Assembly: GCA_050294475.1 (NCBI GenBank)
Contig: JBNKOE010000024.1
Span: forward strand, 62,001-126,000
Length of the DNA: 64,000 nt
Source: Thalassobellus sp050294475
Lineage (GTDB): Bacteria; Bacteroidota; Bacteroidia; Flavobacteriales; Flavobacteriaceae
Direction: 5' to 3'
Within the stretch, counting starts at the first letter, position 1. Each line of letters starts with the position of its first letter. A program made the position numbers and the translations under genes. Shown here piece by piece: positions 51,727 to 59,808 of the stretch. The notes beneath the pieces are model-generated. The model searched no databases, was not told where the DNA came from, and saw nothing but the letters and a program-made list of their open reading frames with translations.

Positions 51727-52722
51727 TTACTTTACTAATATTTCTCTACTTCCATCGGCATCAATTTGATAATGAAAATCTATTTGTAACAAACCTGCAT
51801 CTTTAGTAAAAGTATCATTACTACTGGTTGCTTTTCTAAATACCCTACAAAGTATAATACTAGATAGTGTTTTTCCTGTACCATCCATATCTCCTAAGGA
51901 AGTTAGCATATGCTTATAATCTGCATAAGCAGAAATTGGAGTATATGCTGTAAGTATTGTAGTAGATGTGGTAAAAACATCACTTACATTTGCCCAAACA
52001 TATTCTAAAGCCCATTCAACATTACCAGAGCCATTATTTGCTATCCAATGCACATGTGGTTTAATAGTTGAACCTTCTAACCAACCATGCGGCATTTGCA
52101 CCGTAAAGAAAAGTTCTTCTTCATTATCTTTATCGAACCAAAAAAGAAAGAGACCTGGACCAGCTCCTGCATCAATAACGTCATTCATACCAGGTGGTTT
52201 TGCTCCATGACCAGTAAGTCTCGAAACATTAACTTTTAAATCATCCCATCTAGTAGCAGAACCCTCATAACTTAATGAGCCATCACTCTCTATATAGGTG
52301 TTGTTTGTTCCATCACCAATTCTTGTATTACCTGCTTCATCAATAATCATTCTTTCTGAACCAGAAGTTTTAAAATGAATGTTATCTTCATCAGTACTTT
52401 GTTCTACTTCAATGCCCGAATCTGAATCAGCATCTATCAATATATTTCCTGCTACCAACTCAGTCCAACTAGTATTATAAAACCAAAAACTTTGTGTTGT
52501 GGTATCAAAAACCATCAACCCTGTTGCTGGACTTGTTATTGCTGTTCTTTGCGTTGTATTCATTCTTGGAATAAGAATTCCTTTTGATGTTGACTGAATA
52601 TCTAACATAGCTGTATCATCAGGATTGGTTGTGCCAATTCCTACTTGTGCAAAAGCCATATAACTATTAAATAAAAAAGCTATAAGGGTGTATCTGAATA
52701 TTTTTATATATGTACTTTTCAT
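51727..52722 (-). CDS. Secreted surface protein with phage-fibre-like C-terminal region
   Basis: A 331-residue exported protein with a signal peptide ending at AFAQ, then VGIGTTNPDDTAMLDI, the opening of many flavobacterial surface proteins and of tail-fibre-like modules. The C-terminal part (from RWDDLKVNVSRL, with EGSTIKPHVHW and LLQIDFHYQIDADGS) resembles sequence I associate with marine phage structural proteins. No catalytic motif is seen. It lies 10 bases after the T9SS substrate gene, suggesting joint export or a joint structure. The function is unknown. Confidence 0.6.
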   Translation of the reverse strand: MKSTYIKIFRYTLIAFLFNSYMAFAQVGIGTTNPDDTAMLDIQSTSKGILIPRMNTTQRTAITSPATGLMVFDTTTQSFWFYNTSWTELVAGNILIDADSDSGIEVEQSTDEDNIHFKTSGSERMIIDEAGNTRIGDGTNNTYIESDGSLSYEGSATRWDDLKVNVSRLTGHGAKPPGMNDVIDAGAGPGLFLFWFDKDNEEELFFTVQMPHGWLEGSTIKPHVHWIANNGSGNVEWALEYVWANVSDVFTTSTTILTAYTPISAYADYKHMLTSLGDMDGTGKTLSSIILCRVFRKATSSNDTFTKDAGLLQIDFHYQIDADGSREILVK

Positions 52723-52732
52723 TTAAAAAAAT

Positions 52733-54694
52733 TTAATTTGTTATTTTAAAAGTTTTACTCCCCTCGTCAGAATTAACTATCACTAAGTACATACCTTGAG
52801 GTTGAGAAAACGGTACGTAAAGTTGCTTTCCATTCAATGTGTCATTTTTAAGACAAAGAATCTGTTTTCCTAATATATTATAGATTAAAACATCATTTAA
52901 TTTCAATAACTTTTTATTATTAATTACAATGTGATTCTCTTTAAAATACACATGTACATTATCTTCAATTTTAGAATCAATACTAAGTATGTTATCAGGC
53001 TTGAAAACAACTTCAAATCGATTAAAATAATCTCCAGCAGGCAAACTAATATCGATACTAGAATTACTTAAATTATATGTTTTATTAAGAACATTATCTC
53101 TTATAAAAACGGTATCTGTAAAATTATCTACACCATCAAGCATCAAGGTATGAATGCCTACTTGATTAATTATTAAACCCAAAGGAAATTCATAAAATTC
53201 ATTATATTCTCCAACAGCTTCAATAACATATTTTTTGATTAAATCATTTTCAATAATATAAAAAAGGTCATCTTCTCTTATTGAAGAAATAGTTGCATCA
53301 TATCCTGGATTATATTCTAAATCTACTGGAGCTTCTGGTAAAAAACCTAATAGAAGTTGACGGTGAAACCCTTCTGGATCTTCATAACCTATTCGAATAT
53401 ATTTATTTACCCCACTACTTGCAGTTGTTTTTTGATTGGTAGATTTATAAAAATTTGAATTGGTACCATCTTCCTCTTTAAAAACACGTTGTGAATTATT
53501 AAAAACTATATTTCCATTTGAAGTAGCATCTATAAAAAATCCTTGAGCAACACCTATATATCTTTTAGGAATGATTCCTGAGGAACTACCTAAACCAGAT
53601 ATAGACATAATCATAGATGGTGCTACACCTCCTGTTAGATTACAAATAGAATAACCACCTTGATAGTCTGCTAAATAATGAGATGTAGACCCACCATCTA
53701 CCCAAAACTGAATATTATTTAAAACTGATAAATTATCTTGTATAAATTTATAAGAGTCTATTGCAGAAGGATATGGATTTCCTAATAAAACATTTTCTCC
53801 ATCGAGAATAGGAAATGACAAACTTCCATTATTAGGCACACCTTTAAAAACATAATTCTGATTAACAACTCCTGTTCCTTTCATAGTAAACCCATAACCA
53901 GGATTAAGCAATGTGTTCTGATCTATTTTTTGCCAACCATAATAACCTAAACTGCTTTGCGGAAACTTATAAAGCCACATATCACTTATATACAAAGGAA
54001 TTATAACATTACTACTTCCGTCTAAAACCGATGGCACTCCTGTATAAGGAAAACCTGTATTAAATAAAATTTGCTGTGGAGAAAACGGGTTTAAACCAGC
54101 ATCAGTACCATCAAACAAACCTCCGTTTAAAGAAAAGAATCCTAAATTATTAGTTACTGGAGATGACCAATAATTATACCCATAAACATTTGAAATACCC
54201 TGTTGATCTTTTAGTAGTTTTCCTGTATTAGCTGTATTTATATTAATTCCAGAATGCGATTGCACTAATTGAGAATCGCCAACTAAACGTAAATCGCCAC
54301 TTTCTAAATTTAATTTATTAGCTACTATTAATCCTAAGTTGTCATTTACATAAACACCTTTCTTTGTAGCTCCATAAACATTAACTTTTAGATTATAAAA
54401 TTGAATACTATCGCTTGTTCCACTAATATTCAAAACATCATTTACTAAACTCTCAAAAAATGTAGTTCCAGAAAAAGCCGATGTTATTCCGTTATTTATA
54501 AAATTACTATTTAAATATAAATCTCCATTATTATTATGAATACCAGTAAGTTGATTTTCATATTCATTTTCAAAATAAACCGTGGTTGCAGACTTAATTT
54601 GCAAAATGCCTTCATTTACAATTTGTGCACATATTAATCTAGAAGCAAGTATGCAAAACCAAAAAAATATTAATTTTTTTATGTTCATAACCAA
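52733..54694 (-). CDS. Secreted protein with type IX secretion (T9SS) C-terminal sorting domain
   Basis: A 653-residue exported protein. Signal peptide to about residue 24 (SRLICAQ). The body is beta-rich and Asn/Gly-rich, with no enzymatic motif; segments such as YGYNYWSSPVTNNLGFFSL recur in large flavobacterial surface proteins. The last about 70 residues (LLKLNDVLIYNILGKQIL ... GMYLVIVNSDEGSKTFKI) form a type A sorting domain, so T9SS should export it to the surface. The internal Met at 54688 (MNIKKL) is a likely alternative start. It lies 10 bases before the phage-fibre-like gene. Confidence 0.8.
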   Translation of the reverse strand: MVMNIKKLIFFWFCILASRLICAQIVNEGILQIKSATTVYFENEYENQLTGIHNNNGDLYLNSNFINNGITSAFSGTTFFESLVNDVLNISGTSDSIQFYNLKVNVYGATKKGVYVNDNLGLIVANKLNLESGDLRLVGDSQLVQSHSGININTANTGKLLKDQQGISNVYGYNYWSSPVTNNLGFFSLNGGLFDGTDAGLNPFSPQQILFNTGFPYTGVPSVLDGSSNVIIPLYISDMWLYKFPQSSLGYYGWQKIDQNTLLNPGYGFTMKGTGVVNQNYVFKGVPNNGSLSFPILDGENVLLGNPYPSAIDSYKFIQDNLSVLNNIQFWVDGGSTSHYLADYQGGYSICNLTGGVAPSMIMSISGLGSSSGIIPKRYIGVAQGFFIDATSNGNIVFNNSQRVFKEEDGTNSNFYKSTNQKTTASSGVNKYIRIGYEDPEGFHRQLLLGFLPEAPVDLEYNPGYDATISSIREDDLFYIIENDLIKKYVIEAVGEYNEFYEFPLGLIINQVGIHTLMLDGVDNFTDTVFIRDNVLNKTYNLSNSSIDISLPAGDYFNRFEVVFKPDNILSIDSKIEDNVHVYFKENHIVINNKKLLKLNDVLIYNILGKQILCLKNDTLNGKQLYVPFSQPQGMYLVIVNSDEGSKTFKITN

Positions 54695-54861
54695 GAGATT
54701 TAGGAACTACTATATCTTAAAGTTAAAATAAGACTTCGCTAAAAAACATGACAAAAATCATTTTTAGTAACAAAAATAGCTTTTTGTCTTAAAAAAAAGC
54801 ACTTTATCGATAATATGGAAGTGAAATTTACTAAACTTCTGTATAAATTTTAAACAGCATA

Positions 54862-56475
54862 CTATTTATTATCCTCAGCTTCTGTATCACAGATATCTAC
54901 AATAATATCACCTTCAATATTATTTACAGGAAAAACAAAAAAGAACATACTACCCTTACCCAATGTGGAATTTATCCAAATTTTACCATCTAAAAGTTGG
55001 ACTAATTTTTTTGTTATGGTAAGACCAATACCAATGCCTTCATAATCTCTATTATAAGCACTATTTACTTGAGTAAAACCTTTAAATATAAATTCTTGAT
55101 GATCTTCATCTATCCCAATTCCTGTATCTGAAACAAAAAACTTAATATTATATACATTCTGATTTTTACAAACCTTAAAGCCAAAATTAACACTACCTTT
55201 ATCTGTAAATTTAAAGGCGTTTTTTAATAAATTTAGTAAAATGTGCTTCAATTTAAGTGCATCTGTAGTTATAGATAATCTTTTGCAATTTTTTGGTATT
55301 TCAATATTAAAATCAACATGACTCTTTCCTATTTTATCTTGATGAATTTTCATTAATTCATAAATCTCATTAAGAAAATCAGGCAAATCTATCGCTTTCA
55401 TGAAAACTTTAGTCCTTCCTGATTCTATAAGAGACATATCGAAAAGATCTTCAATAAGCTTGAGTAAGTGCTCGCCACTATTATTAATTATTTGGTTGTA
55501 TTCTAAGATTTCATCTATTGATGTATTCCTATCTATTAAACTTGAAAGCCCAATAATAGAATTAAGAGGTGTTCTTAATTCATGCGACATAGTTGCTAAA
55601 AATTCTGATTTTAATCTATCTGACTCTTTAGCTTTTTCTATTGCATCCTCTAATTCTGTAATATATTTGATGCGTTTCGTTATATCATGTTGAATCCCTA
55701 AAAACCCTATAACTTCTTCTTTTTCATTTAAAATAGGATCAATACTACTTTCTAAGTGTATAAGTTCTCCATTTCTTTTTTTGTTTTGATAATGAGACAT
55801 TTTAAAACTTTTTTTGCTTAGCAATGTTTTCCATAATAATTCAAAACGTTCTTTATCGTCTATTCCCTTAAGAATTCTAGGTGTACACTTTCCAATAACT
55901 TCATAAGGCTCATACCCATAAACTTTAGTAAATTGAGGGTTTACATAGGTAATGATGCCTTCAGGGTCTGTCATTAAAATAATATCTTTAGAGTTTTTTA
56001 TTGCTAAGTCTAACCTTTGCATTAAAAAATCCTTTTGTTTACGTTCTGTAACATCTCTAAAAACACCTGTAAAATAGGTGTTACCCTCAAATTCCCATTT
56101 AGATATAGAAAGTTCAGAAGAGAACTCTTCACCACCTTTTCTTTGCACTAAAAACTCGAAAGTTTGACCAACTTTTCTTTTTAACCCGGTTTTTAGAAAT
56201 CTATTTAAATCGTCTTTGTTAAGTTGATTAGTATTTACAAAAAACTCATAGATGCTTTTACCTAATATTTCATTTGAATGATATCCAAAAATTCTTTTTG
56301 CAGCTGGATTCCAAGACAAAATACTACCCGAACTATCAATTGTAATTATAGCATCAGTAGCAGTTTCAACAATAGATTCATTCAACTTCTCAGACCTAAT
56401 TGCTTTTTTCTTAAGAAATTCTATCTCAGCCAAAAGCCCATCCATTGTTTTTTCTTTAATATCCATGACTAACAA
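54862..56475 (-). CDS. Cytoplasmic PAS-domain sensor histidine kinase
   Basis: The product has no membrane segment. Counting from MDIKEK (start 56466), it has PAS domain 1 (about 29-142), PAS domain 2 (about 152-265), HisKA with H295 in ATMSHELRTPLNSIIGLSSL, and a HATPase_c domain with NLLKNAFKFTDKGS and DTGIGI. The ATG at 56475 is three codons upstream. It overlaps the hybrid kinase gene by 11-20 bases. No response regulator gene follows; the hybrid kinase receiver or an outside regulator may be the partner. Confidence 0.9.
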   Translation of the reverse strand: MLVMDIKEKTMDGLLAEIEFLKKKAIRSEKLNESIVETATDAIITIDSSGSILSWNPAAKRIFGYHSNEILGKSIYEFFVNTNQLNKDDLNRFLKTGLKRKVGQTFEFLVQRKGGEEFSSELSISKWEFEGNTYFTGVFRDVTERKQKDFLMQRLDLAIKNSKDIILMTDPEGIITYVNPQFTKVYGYEPYEVIGKCTPRILKGIDDKERFELLWKTLLSKKSFKMSHYQNKKRNGELIHLESSIDPILNEKEEVIGFLGIQHDITKRIKYITELEDAIEKAKESDRLKSEFLATMSHELRTPLNSIIGLSSLIDRNTSIDEILEYNQIINNSGEHLLKLIEDLFDMSLIESGRTKVFMKAIDLPDFLNEIYELMKIHQDKIGKSHVDFNIEIPKNCKRLSITTDALKLKHILLNLLKNAFKFTDKGSVNFGFKVCKNQNVYNIKFFVSDTGIGIDEDHQEFIFKGFTQVNSAYNRDYEGIGIGLTITKKLVQLLDGKIWINSTLGKGSMFFFVFPVNNIEGDIIVDICDTEAEDNK

Positions 56476-58477
56476 CTTTATCTTTAATCTTCAAATATTT
56501 AAATAATATGTCTTCTATGGTTACTCTTGAAACGGGTTTAGAAATATATTCATTACAACCAGCTTTCATTGCTTTAGAGTTATCCTCAGACAGTACATAA
56601 GCTGTTAATGCAATAATAGGAATGGTAAAATTAAATTTCCTTATTTCAATTGTGGCTTGATAACCGTCCATGACCGGCATTTTTATATCCATAAAAACCA
56701 AGTCTATTTTAGAATTCTTAGTCAATAATTCTACAGCTTCTAAACCATTGTATGCGCGAAATACTTCAACCTTAAACTTTTTGAGAACTTCTCTTAAATA
56801 AATAAAGTTTGAGTTCTCATCTTCTACAATTAGTATATTTTTAATTTTTAAAACTTCCAAATTTTCATTTATATAAGACTTATAGCTTTCATCCTTATTT
56901 ACAGGTATAAATGGAATTTTAAATATAAACGTACTTCCTTTATCGGTATTAGAGTCAATCCAGATATCACCACCTAATAGCTCAACAAGTCCTTTTGCAA
57001 TGCTTAATCCTAAACCATTTCCTTCTTCATTAGATTTACCGTCTACCACTTGACTAAACCTATCAAAAACAAATTCTCTGTATTTTTCCTCTATTCCAAC
57101 TCCTGTATCCTTAACAAAAAATATGATATATTTTGATTCTATTCGATAACCAAAAGTAATGGAGCCTTCTGTAGTAAATTTTAAAGCGTTTTCAATAAGG
57201 TTAGACAAAATTTGCATGAGCCTATTATTATCTGTTTTAATGAAACATTCATTATCACTTAATGCTTTCTCAATTTTAATAGAAACTTTTTTAGCTTTAT
57301 TATGTAAAGAAAACTGACAATATAAACTATCAATTATTTCATTTAAATTACAAGTATGTATACTTATTTTTAATTGATTCGAATTTATTTTAGAGATATC
57401 TACAACATCAGAAATAATAGAAAGAAGTCTTTTACCAGAGTCTTGAATTAATTCTACAAACTGTTCCTTCTTTTCTTTTTTTAAATCACTTTCCTTCAAT
57501 AAGTTAGAAAACCCTAAAATGGTATTCATAGGCGTTCTAATTTCATGAGACATATTAGCAAGAAAAGCTGATTTTAGTTGTTCATTATATTCTGCCTTTT
57601 CTTTTTCTTGAATTAATTCTTTATTACTCTTAATTAAAGCTATTTTACTTTGTTGTAGTTCTCTAGTACGATATTCTACTTTATCTTCTAATTCCGAATT
57701 AAACTTATTCAATTTAGAATATATGGTTTTTAATTCACTTACTACATTAGATAATAATTCTTGCTCACTTGCCTGCATAATGTCATTTGTAGGAAGATCT
57801 TTTTCTTTTTTATATAACGCTCTTATTTGCTTTAAAAAATTATTTATAGGCTGTGTAATACTTTTGGAAATAAAAAACGCTACGATAACATTTAAAAAAA
57901 CCAGAATAAGTGTAAAAGCCAAAAAAACTGTTTTATTACGTTTTATATTAGTTGTGGCTAGCAAATAAATGGTTTTTGCTTTATTTGAAGCATAACTTGA
58001 AAGAATTTCAAGCTTTTCGAACAACAAATGTTCTTTTTGATAAATTTCATGTTCTACTAATGCTTTTTCTCGTAAATTATTTAAAGTAATAATTTTATTT
58101 TGTGAATCTTTATAATCTTTATAAGCATTATAGACATTATTAAAATCTTCTTTTTTACCTAAAAAACGTTCTTTTATTAAGTTGAGTTTAATAGTGTTTA
58201 AGCTATCAAAAGCTCTTATTTGTTTCAACGCTAACTTAGATGCTTCTGATTTTTCTTCTGAATCTAAAAAAGTATACAATACATGTCTTGAAGATTCAAT
58301 ATTAAATTTAACTTCATTTATAGTATTGCTAACAACTAATGGGTGATCATAAATTACTTTAATTTGATTGTTAACATCATTCAGTCCAATTAAAGATATT
58401 ATGCTTAATATAATGGTAACAAGTAGTAAAATACCAAAACCAATATATATACGTGTTTGGAATCTTGAATTTTTCAT
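56456..58477 (-). CDS. Membrane hybrid sensor kinase with receiver domain
   Basis: In order: membrane segment 9-31; a helical periplasmic sensor (about 32-180, four-helix MCP-like); membrane segment 184-204; HAMP-like linker and coiled coil; HisKA with H311 in LANMSHEIRTPMNTIL; HATPase_c with NLIENALKF and DTGVGI; and a receiver with D597 in DLVFMDIKMPVMDGYQA. I start at 58477 (MKNSRFQTRIYIG, 673 residues). An open frame extends to 58717, but those 80 codons are hairpin-containing DNA after the tRNA. The PAS kinase gene follows with overlap. Confidence 0.92.
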   Translation of the reverse strand: MKNSRFQTRIYIGFGILLLVTIILSIISLIGLNDVNNQIKVIYDHPLVVSNTINEVKFNIESSRHVLYTFLDSEEKSEASKLALKQIRAFDSLNTIKLNLIKERFLGKKEDFNNVYNAYKDYKDSQNKIITLNNLREKALVEHEIYQKEHLLFEKLEILSSYASNKAKTIYLLATTNIKRNKTVFLAFTLILVFLNVIVAFFISKSITQPINNFLKQIRALYKKEKDLPTNDIMQASEQELLSNVVSELKTIYSKLNKFNSELEDKVEYRTRELQQSKIALIKSNKELIQEKEKAEYNEQLKSAFLANMSHEIRTPMNTILGFSNLLKESDLKKEKKEQFVELIQDSGKRLLSIISDVVDISKINSNQLKISIHTCNLNEIIDSLYCQFSLHNKAKKVSIKIEKALSDNECFIKTDNNRLMQILSNLIENALKFTTEGSITFGYRIESKYIIFFVKDTGVGIEEKYREFVFDRFSQVVDGKSNEEGNGLGLSIAKGLVELLGGDIWIDSNTDKGSTFIFKIPFIPVNKDESYKSYINENLEVLKIKNILIVEDENSNFIYLREVLKKFKVEVFRAYNGLEAVELLTKNSKIDLVFMDIKMPVMDGYQATIEIRKFNFTIPIIALTAYVLSEDNSKAMKAGCNEYISKPVSRVTIEDILFKYLKIKDKVVSHGY

Positions 58478-58723
58478 AGAAGAAAATTTGACCCAAGTTT
58501 GCGAAATTTTCCCATAAAAAAAATGATATAAGTCAGTTATGAAAATGGATATAAACAAAAAAGCATCCCGATTTTCTATAAAGAAAAAAGGAAAGCTTCT
58601 CATTGGTATACCAAATTTACTTTGGTAAACTACTTTCCCGAATATAACTTCGGGAACAACACAACTTCTTTTTATTGCCAAAAAAAGCCCTAATTTCTCA
58701 GAGCTTATTTGTTGCAATTTTTG
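58478..58723. other. Hairpin-rich leader between tRNA-Asp and the hybrid kinase
   Basis: CCCGAA-TATAAC-TTCGGG (58637-58654) and CCAAATTTACTTTGG (58610-58624) are short inverted repeats; AAGCATCCCG to GGAAAGCTT (58561-58597) is a weaker one. The minus-strand frame is open but its residues look unlike a conserved protein. Transcripts from the tRNA promoter could read into the kinase. Confidence 0.4.
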
Positions 58724-58797
58724 CGGTCTGGACGGGACTCGAACCCGCGACCTTCGCCGTGACAGGGCGACATTCTAACCAACTGAACTACCAGACC
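58724..58797 (-). tRNA. tRNA-Asp (anticodon GTC)
   Basis: On the minus strand: acceptor GGTCTGG/CCAGACC, D arm GTTCAGTTGGTTAGAAT, anticodon stem TCGCC/GGCGA with loop CTGTCAC (GTC), T arm GCGGGTTCGAGTCCCGT, and discriminator G. The next bases are CAA, so CCA is not encoded. A consensus promoter lies 19 bases upstream. Confidence 0.97.
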
Positions 58798-58815
58798 GTT
58801 GCTTTATTGCGGTTG

Positions 58816-58846
58816 CAAATATACACGCCTTTTTTAATATGTCAAA
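58816..58846 (-). promoter_or_regulatory. tRNA-Asp promoter
   Basis: On the minus strand TTTG (58843-58846), an exact 19-base spacer and TATATTTG (58816-58823) match the Bacteroidota sigma-A consensus. The expected start is about 10 bases before the tRNA. Confidence 0.85.
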
Positions 58847-58878
58847 TCTTTTTTGTGCTTTTTTTATCTTTTTTTATA

Positions 58879-59808
58879 TTAATTAAATTTTTGTCGCTCT
58901 ACCATATAGGTAGTGAGGATGTTATCGAAATTTTTATTTATATCGGCTTCTACATATTTAATTTTATACTGTGCACATTTTAAACGTAAAGCATTAAAAT
59001 AATTATTTACTGCATCATGATAGTTTTCTTTTATACTATCGGCATATAAATTAATAAACTCCCCTGTTTCAACATCAACAAAGCGTTTTGGTTTATTATC
59101 GAAATCGAAATTTTGTTCTTTTTCTTTATCAAAGACATGAAATAAAATAACTTCATGCTTATTATATTTTAAATGACGTAATGCTTCAAATAATTTTGTT
59201 TCATCTTCAGAGGTTTGAAACATATCAGTAAACAAAAAAATCATAGAACGTCTATGTACTTTCTCTGCTATTTCATGTAAATATTTATAAGTGTCTGTTT
59301 GCTTATTAACAGGTTTTGATACTACGGCTTCACTCAAATGGTTTAAGAGCATTTGATGATGTCTTTCACTTCCTTTTTCAGGAGCATAATAATCGTAATT
59401 ATCACTATAAATACTTAAACCAACTGCGTCACGTTGTTTTTTTAAAATTTGCATGAGTGCAGCTGCTGCTAATGCCGAAAAAGCTACTTTATTTAAACTA
59501 TTTATATGAAAACTATCTATTTCTGGATAATGCATCGAACTACTATTGTCTAAAATAATATGACAACGCAAATTAGTTTCATCATCATAACGCTTGGTAT
59601 AAAGCTTATCTGTTTTTGCAAAGAGTTTCCAATCTATATGACGCGTACTTTCTCCTTGATTATATATTTTATGTTCTGCAAATTCTGCTGAAAATCCATG
59701 AAACGGACTTTTATGCATGCCTGCAATAAAACCTTCTACTACTTGTTTTGCAAGTAACCCTAAGTTTTTAAAACCTTCTGCTTTATTAAGTTCGTTTTGT
59801 AAATTCAT
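58879..59808 (-). CDS. DUF58 family protein (von Willebrand factor A-like)
   Basis: A 309-residue soluble protein of the DUF58 family. The family core GESTRHIDWKLFAKTDKLYTKRYDDETN is followed by HIILDNSSSMHYPE, a MIDAS-like DxSxS metal motif, and later IFLFTDMFQ. DUF58 proteins usually accompany MoxR ATPases, which is not the case here. It overlaps the M1 aminopeptidase by 4 bases, so the pair is cotranscribed. A chaperone-like or assembly role is only inferred from the family. Confidence 0.88.
   Translation of the reverse strand: MNLQNELNKAEGFKNLGLLAKQVVEGFIAGMHKSPFHGFSAEFAEHKIYNQGESTRHIDWKLFAKTDKLYTKRYDDETNLRCHIILDNSSSMHYPEIDSFHINSLNKVAFSALAAAALMQILKKQRDAVGLSIYSDNYDYYAPEKGSERHHQMLLNHLSEAVVSKPVNKQTDTYKYLHEIAEKVHRRSMIFLFTDMFQTSEDETKLFEALRHLKYNKHEVILFHVFDKEKEQNFDFDNKPKRFVDVETGEFINLYADSIKENYHDAVNNYFNALRLKCAQYKIKYVEADINKNFDNILTTYMVERQKFN

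Noticed and set aside
58478..58717. 80-codon N-terminal extension of the hybrid kinase
   Set aside because: It crosses hairpins next to the tRNA and precedes a normal start with membrane segment at 58477.
58675..58983. Plus-strand frame with WTGLEPATFAVTGRHSNQLN
   Set aside because: This is the antisense of tRNA-Asp, a well-known false protein.
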